A stretch of DNA of 64,000 nucleotides from Delphinus delphis (taxonomy: Eukaryota > Chordata > Mammalia > Artiodactyla > Delphinidae). Below the pieces are notes generated by a model. That model was given only the letters and a program-made list of their open reading frames with translations. It did no database searches and was not told where the DNA came from. Positions within the stretch are counted from its first letter, which is position 1; each line of letters starts with the position of its first letter. The position numbers and the translations under genes were made by a program. This document shows, one piece after another, positions 60,575-64,000 of this stretch. The stretch covers positions 62,680,080 to 62,744,079 of the forward strand of contig NC_082694.2 in the NCBI RefSeq assembly GCF_949987515.2, in the 5' to 3' direction.

Positions 60575-61948
60575 TAGTTTTTATTGCAGTATAGTTGCTT
60601 TACAATGTTGTGTTAGTTTCTACTGTACAGCAAAATGAATCAGTTATACATATACATATCCCGTCTTCTTTGGATTTCCTTCCCATTTAGGTCACCACAG
60701 AGCATTGAATAGAATTCCCTGTGCTATATAGTAGGTTCTCATTAGTGACCAATTATATTTTATACATAGTATCAATAGCGTATATATGTCAACCCCAAAC
60801 TCTCAATTCCTCCCACCCCTCCCCTTTCCCCCTTGGTATGCATACATTTGTTCTCTATGTCTGTGTCTATTTCTGCTTTGCAAATAAGATCATCTATACC
60901 ATTTGTCTAGATTCTACATATATGTGTTAATATACGATATTTGTTTTTCTCTTCCTGACTTACTTCATTCTGTATGACAGTTTTGTTCCTTTTTATGGCT
61001 GAGTAATATTCCACTGTATATATGTACTGCATCTTCTTTATCCATTCCTCTGTTGATGGGCATTTAGGTTGCTTCCATGTCCTAGTTATTGTAAATATTG
61101 TTGCAATGAACATTGGGGTGCATGTGTCTTTTTGAATTATGCTTTTCTCTGGGTATATGCCCAGTAATGGGATTGTTCTGTTATTAGTTTTTTAAGGAAC
61201 CTCTATACTGTTCTCCATAGTGGCTGTATCAATTTACATTCCCACCAAAAATGCATGAGGGCTCCCTTTTCTCCACACCCTCTCCAGCATTTATTGTTTG
61301 TAGTTTTTTTTTGATGATGTCCATTCTGACTGGTGTGAGGTGAGACCTCATTGTAGTTTTGATTTGCATTTCTCTAATAATTACTGATATTGAGCATCTT
61401 TTCATGTGTTTGTTGGCCATCTGTGTATCTTCTTTGGAGAAATGTCTATTTAGGGCTTCCACCTTTTTTTGGATTGGGTTGTTTGTTTTTTTGATGTTGA
61501 GCAGCATGAGCTATTTGTATATTTTGGAGATTAATCCTTTGTCAGTTGCTTCCTTTGCAAATACTTTCTCCCATTCTGAGGGTTGTATTTTAATCTCATT
61601 TATGGTTTCCTTTGCTGTGTAAAAGCTTTTAAGTTTCATTAGGTCCCATTGTTTATTTTTGTTTTTCTTCTCATTACTCTACAAAATGGGTCAAAAAAGA
61701 TCTTGCTGTAATTTATGTCAAAGCAAGTCTTGCCCATGTTTTCCTCTAAGAGTTTTATAGAGTCTGGCCTTACATTTAGGTCTTTAATCCATTTTGAGTT
61801 TATTTTTGTGTATGGTGTTAGGAAGTGTTCTAATTACTTTCTTTTACATGTAGCTGTCCAGTTTTTCCAGCACCACTTATTGAAGAGGCTATATTTACTC
61901 CATTTTATATTCTGGCCTCCTTTTTCATAGATTATGTGACCATAGGTG
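60575..61948 (-). mobile_element. 5'-truncated L1 (ORF2 C-terminus and 3'UTR), joined to the MTF1 copy
   Basis: On the minus strand this is L1 from the ORF2 segment equal to about 40660 in the full-length element down to the 3'UTR. The C-terminal frame is readable at 61113-60907 and 61507-61229, with a deletion or frameshift near 61050-61230. The 3' end near 60575 has AATAAA-like sequence and an eroded A-rich end. L1 similarity stops at 61948 ('gaccataggtg'), and the next base belongs to non-L1 sequence continuous with the MTF1 copy. There is no poly(T) (plus strand) at that junction. Confidence 0.88.
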
Positions 61949-64000
61949 TCTTGTGACCAAGAAAATGAGTCTGAAAGGTGAGGATTTCAAACAGTAGATT
62001 TCTTCCTCCTTCAAACTACTGACCCTACGATGGTAGGCATCGCACCTTCTGCCTCCTGCTCAGCCTCTGTTCCTGGAGGTGAGCACCTCCGGGTCTTTCA
62101 CTTGGAGAAGCTGCTGGTCAGGCCCATCTCCTCCTCCACCTGCAGTAGTGCTTCAGTGGGAATCAGATTGGATGGCGTGTCCAGGTTCTGGAGGGACAGA
62201 AGCTCTGACGTATCCATGGCATGTAATGTTTCTGTCTGAGGGTCTGAAGGAGTCACTGCTTGTCTGCTTTGCTCACAGGAAAAGGATGTGGTGGAGGAGG
62301 ACGACAGGGGGATTCGGGGCGGGGAAAAAGTCTGCGGTGGTAGCTTCAGGCTGCGCTCATCAGGAGGCTGGGTGCTCAGCGCTGGAGCAGGAGGGGAAGG
62401 ACAGCCCTTCCTCCTGCTGGCTGCCTGCGCCTTGGCGGAGTCCCGGCACGCACACTGACACTGACAGGCCTCCTCTTGTTTGATGATGATCACAGGGACG
62501 CTGAGGCCAATCTGCTGTACAGCGCTCCCTGTGCTACTGGCTACTGGTACTGCAGTGGTAAAAAACACCTTCTCAACTTTAGATGTTTGCTGAATTTGTT
62601 CTTGGGTGTGTGGTGAGCTGGTGGCACCATTCAGTATCCACTGTAAGTTCTGTTCTCCCGTGACGAGGCTGGGCTGCAGGAGAGTCGTGCTCGGAGTCGG
62701 GGTGATGGTTATAGTGGGATTACTAGTTAGGATGGAGTTGGCATCCACGGGCAGAGTCTGGACCATGGCCAGCAGGGGTTCAGTAGTACTCTGTGGTTGA
62801 GGTGGTGCTGCCATGGCTGACGCCACTGCCGCTGCTGACGCCAAAGCCCCAGCGACAACAGAAAGTCCCGGCACAATGGGCTGCGGTGCCTGAGGGTGCG
62901 GAAGAAACTCTTGATGATTAGCAGCAAACTGTGTGCTGTGGGGAACAGGCACTTCTGGAGGTTGTAAGAGAGCAGGTGGGTTGCCAAATGCAGCTTGCTG
63001 GGAGCCAGTTCCTAGGGAGGGAGCAGGCAGAGGAGTAGACGGTGCTGAGGCTGGTAGTAGAGACCAGGGTGGCTCAGATGCCAGGCTGTCTGTTGAGGAT
63101 CTTCCTGGATTGCTGGGTCAGCTGACTTCCGGAACATTGGTTCAAAAATGATGGCTGGTGAAAGTGTGCTGAAAGTGAGCATTCTGGCCTGTATTGGAAT
63201 GTTCTTGAAACTCGGAATCTATGGACAGAAGGCTTAAATTCCTCAGAGTGAGTGATTTGTATCCTCGGATCCATTGTGATTTAGAAGTGCACTGTATGAA
63301 TTTCCTTTGTTATCGTGACCTTTCATGTGACTTTTGAGACTGCATTGAGTGCTGTAAGTTTTCTCACAGCCATTACTGGGGCAGACAAAGGGTCTTTCAC
63401 CAGTATGTGTACGGACGTGAGTTTTGAGGTGGTGGCTTGCTGCAAATGCTTTTCCACAGCCATCATGATCACACCGAAATGGCTTTTCTCCTGTCTGGGT
63501 TCGAATGTGCTTCCTCAGATCACTGAGCGTGGTGAAGTACTTGCTGCAGCCTTCAGATTCACAGTTAAACGTCTTCCCTGTGTGAAGCCTCTGATGTGTT
63601 TTCAGTCTGTACAGCGTGTTGAACGCCTTCTCACAGCCCTGCACTTCGCACTCAAACGGCTTCTCCTTTGTGTGCACCGCACGTGGATCCTGAGGCTGTA
63701 GGAGGTGAGGAAGGCCTTGCTGCAGCCCTGCTGATTACTGACAAAGGTGTACTCTCCCCGGTGGGTCTTCTGGTGGGTGCTCAGGTTGCCTGCTGTGCTG
63801 TAGGTGCGGGGACAGCCCTCAAAGGTGCACTGGTACCGCTTTACTTCGTTATGTTTCGTTTCTGGACATTCCGACTGCAGTTGTGAGGGTTGCACCTTCA
63901 ATATTTCTTGGCATGAGCGTGGAACCAGGGTTTATTGTTAAATGAATCTGATCTGGTGAGATAATGTGTTGCACATAACCCTGGGACATTGCTTCATGAT
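61949..64000 (-). pseudogene. MTF1: processed MTF1 pseudogene (partial; continues past the window)
   Basis: MTF1 is the zinc-sensing nuclear factor that binds metal response elements and switches on metallothionein genes. The copy reads from the '[13 protein letters not shown]' region at the right edge through six C2H2 fingers (about 63840-63300), the acidic/Pro-rich part and the Ser-rich C-terminus with the Cys cluster CQCQCAC (about 62465-62445) to the stop at 62098-62100, then about 150 bases of putative 3'UTR. There are no introns, although the parent gene's fingers span several exons. Lesions: a one-base insertion near 63883, a one-base deletion near 63680 between fingers 2 and 3, Cys to Ser in finger 2, the last His to Gln in finger 4, stops at 63243-63245 and just after, a deletion of about 100 bases near 63080, and further frame loss to 62955. 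The last 284 codons are open. Confidence 0.92.

Noticed and set aside
63243..63677. A functional six-finger protein
   Set aside because: Frameshifts on both sides of fingers 1-2, loss of one Cys and one His ligand, and a stop right after the fingers make it a pseudogene of MTF1.

Overview
The window looks like mammalian nuclear DNA from a cetacean, most likely a toothed whale. The main evidence is several tRNA-derived SINEs of the type found in cetaceans: a head reading roughly 'GGCTTCCCTGGTGGCGCAGT', a Pol III B-box-like GGTTCG, and an A-rich tail. L1 is the dominant LINE, MIR and MLT1-type relics are scattered through, and the background is AT-rich. I found no convincing host exon, tRNA, rRNA or CRISPR array. 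Nearly everything I can name is a retroelement, a retrocopy or a microsatellite in what looks like intergenic DNA or a very long intron.

Layout. 1-4690: an antisense MLT1 LTR, a MIR, a (TA)n tract and two pyrimidine/purine simple repeats. 4693-8513: the 5' part of an L1 on the + strand (5'UTR, broken ORF1, start of ORF2), with no 3' half. 8514-21900: mostly unassigned AT-rich DNA with an MLT1-like relic, a SINE with a clean target-site duplication, a MIR, a very old L1 body, and a small L1/SINE-head chimera at 17812-18543. 21945-24130: 5'UTR, ORF1 and spacer of an older L1. 25426-25883 and 35107-35546: two tandem SINE pairs, each with three copies of the target-site repeat. 30740-31180: a possible solo LTR. 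37785-39085: two relics of one repeat family in opposite orientation.

39187-47426: a nearly intact, full-length L1 on the - strand. It has an exact 15-bp target-site duplication, an open 301-codon ORF1, an ORF2 broken only by one apparent single-base deletion, and an unusually elaborate 5'UTR with an eight-copy 38-bp GC-rich array and three tandem units carrying GGAA-rich tracts. 47427-54410: unassigned DNA with one antisense MLT1. 54425-56320: a 5'-truncated L1, followed by a SINE. 58254-58648: a short L1 3' end with an exact 21-bp duplication.

60575-64000: the 3' part of an L1 joined directly to an intronless, broken copy of MTF1 (metal-regulatory transcription factor 1), both on the - strand and with no poly(A) between them. 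This looks like a chimeric retrocopy made by template switching during L1 reverse transcription. It is the most distinctive structure in the window. The MTF1 copy runs off the right edge.

The parts are linked by one mechanism: L1 reverse transcriptase and endonuclease supplied the L1s and, by inference, mobilised the SINEs and the MTF1 copy. All boundaries were judged by eye against remembered family patterns and cross-comparison within the window, so edges may be off by tens of bases for old elements.
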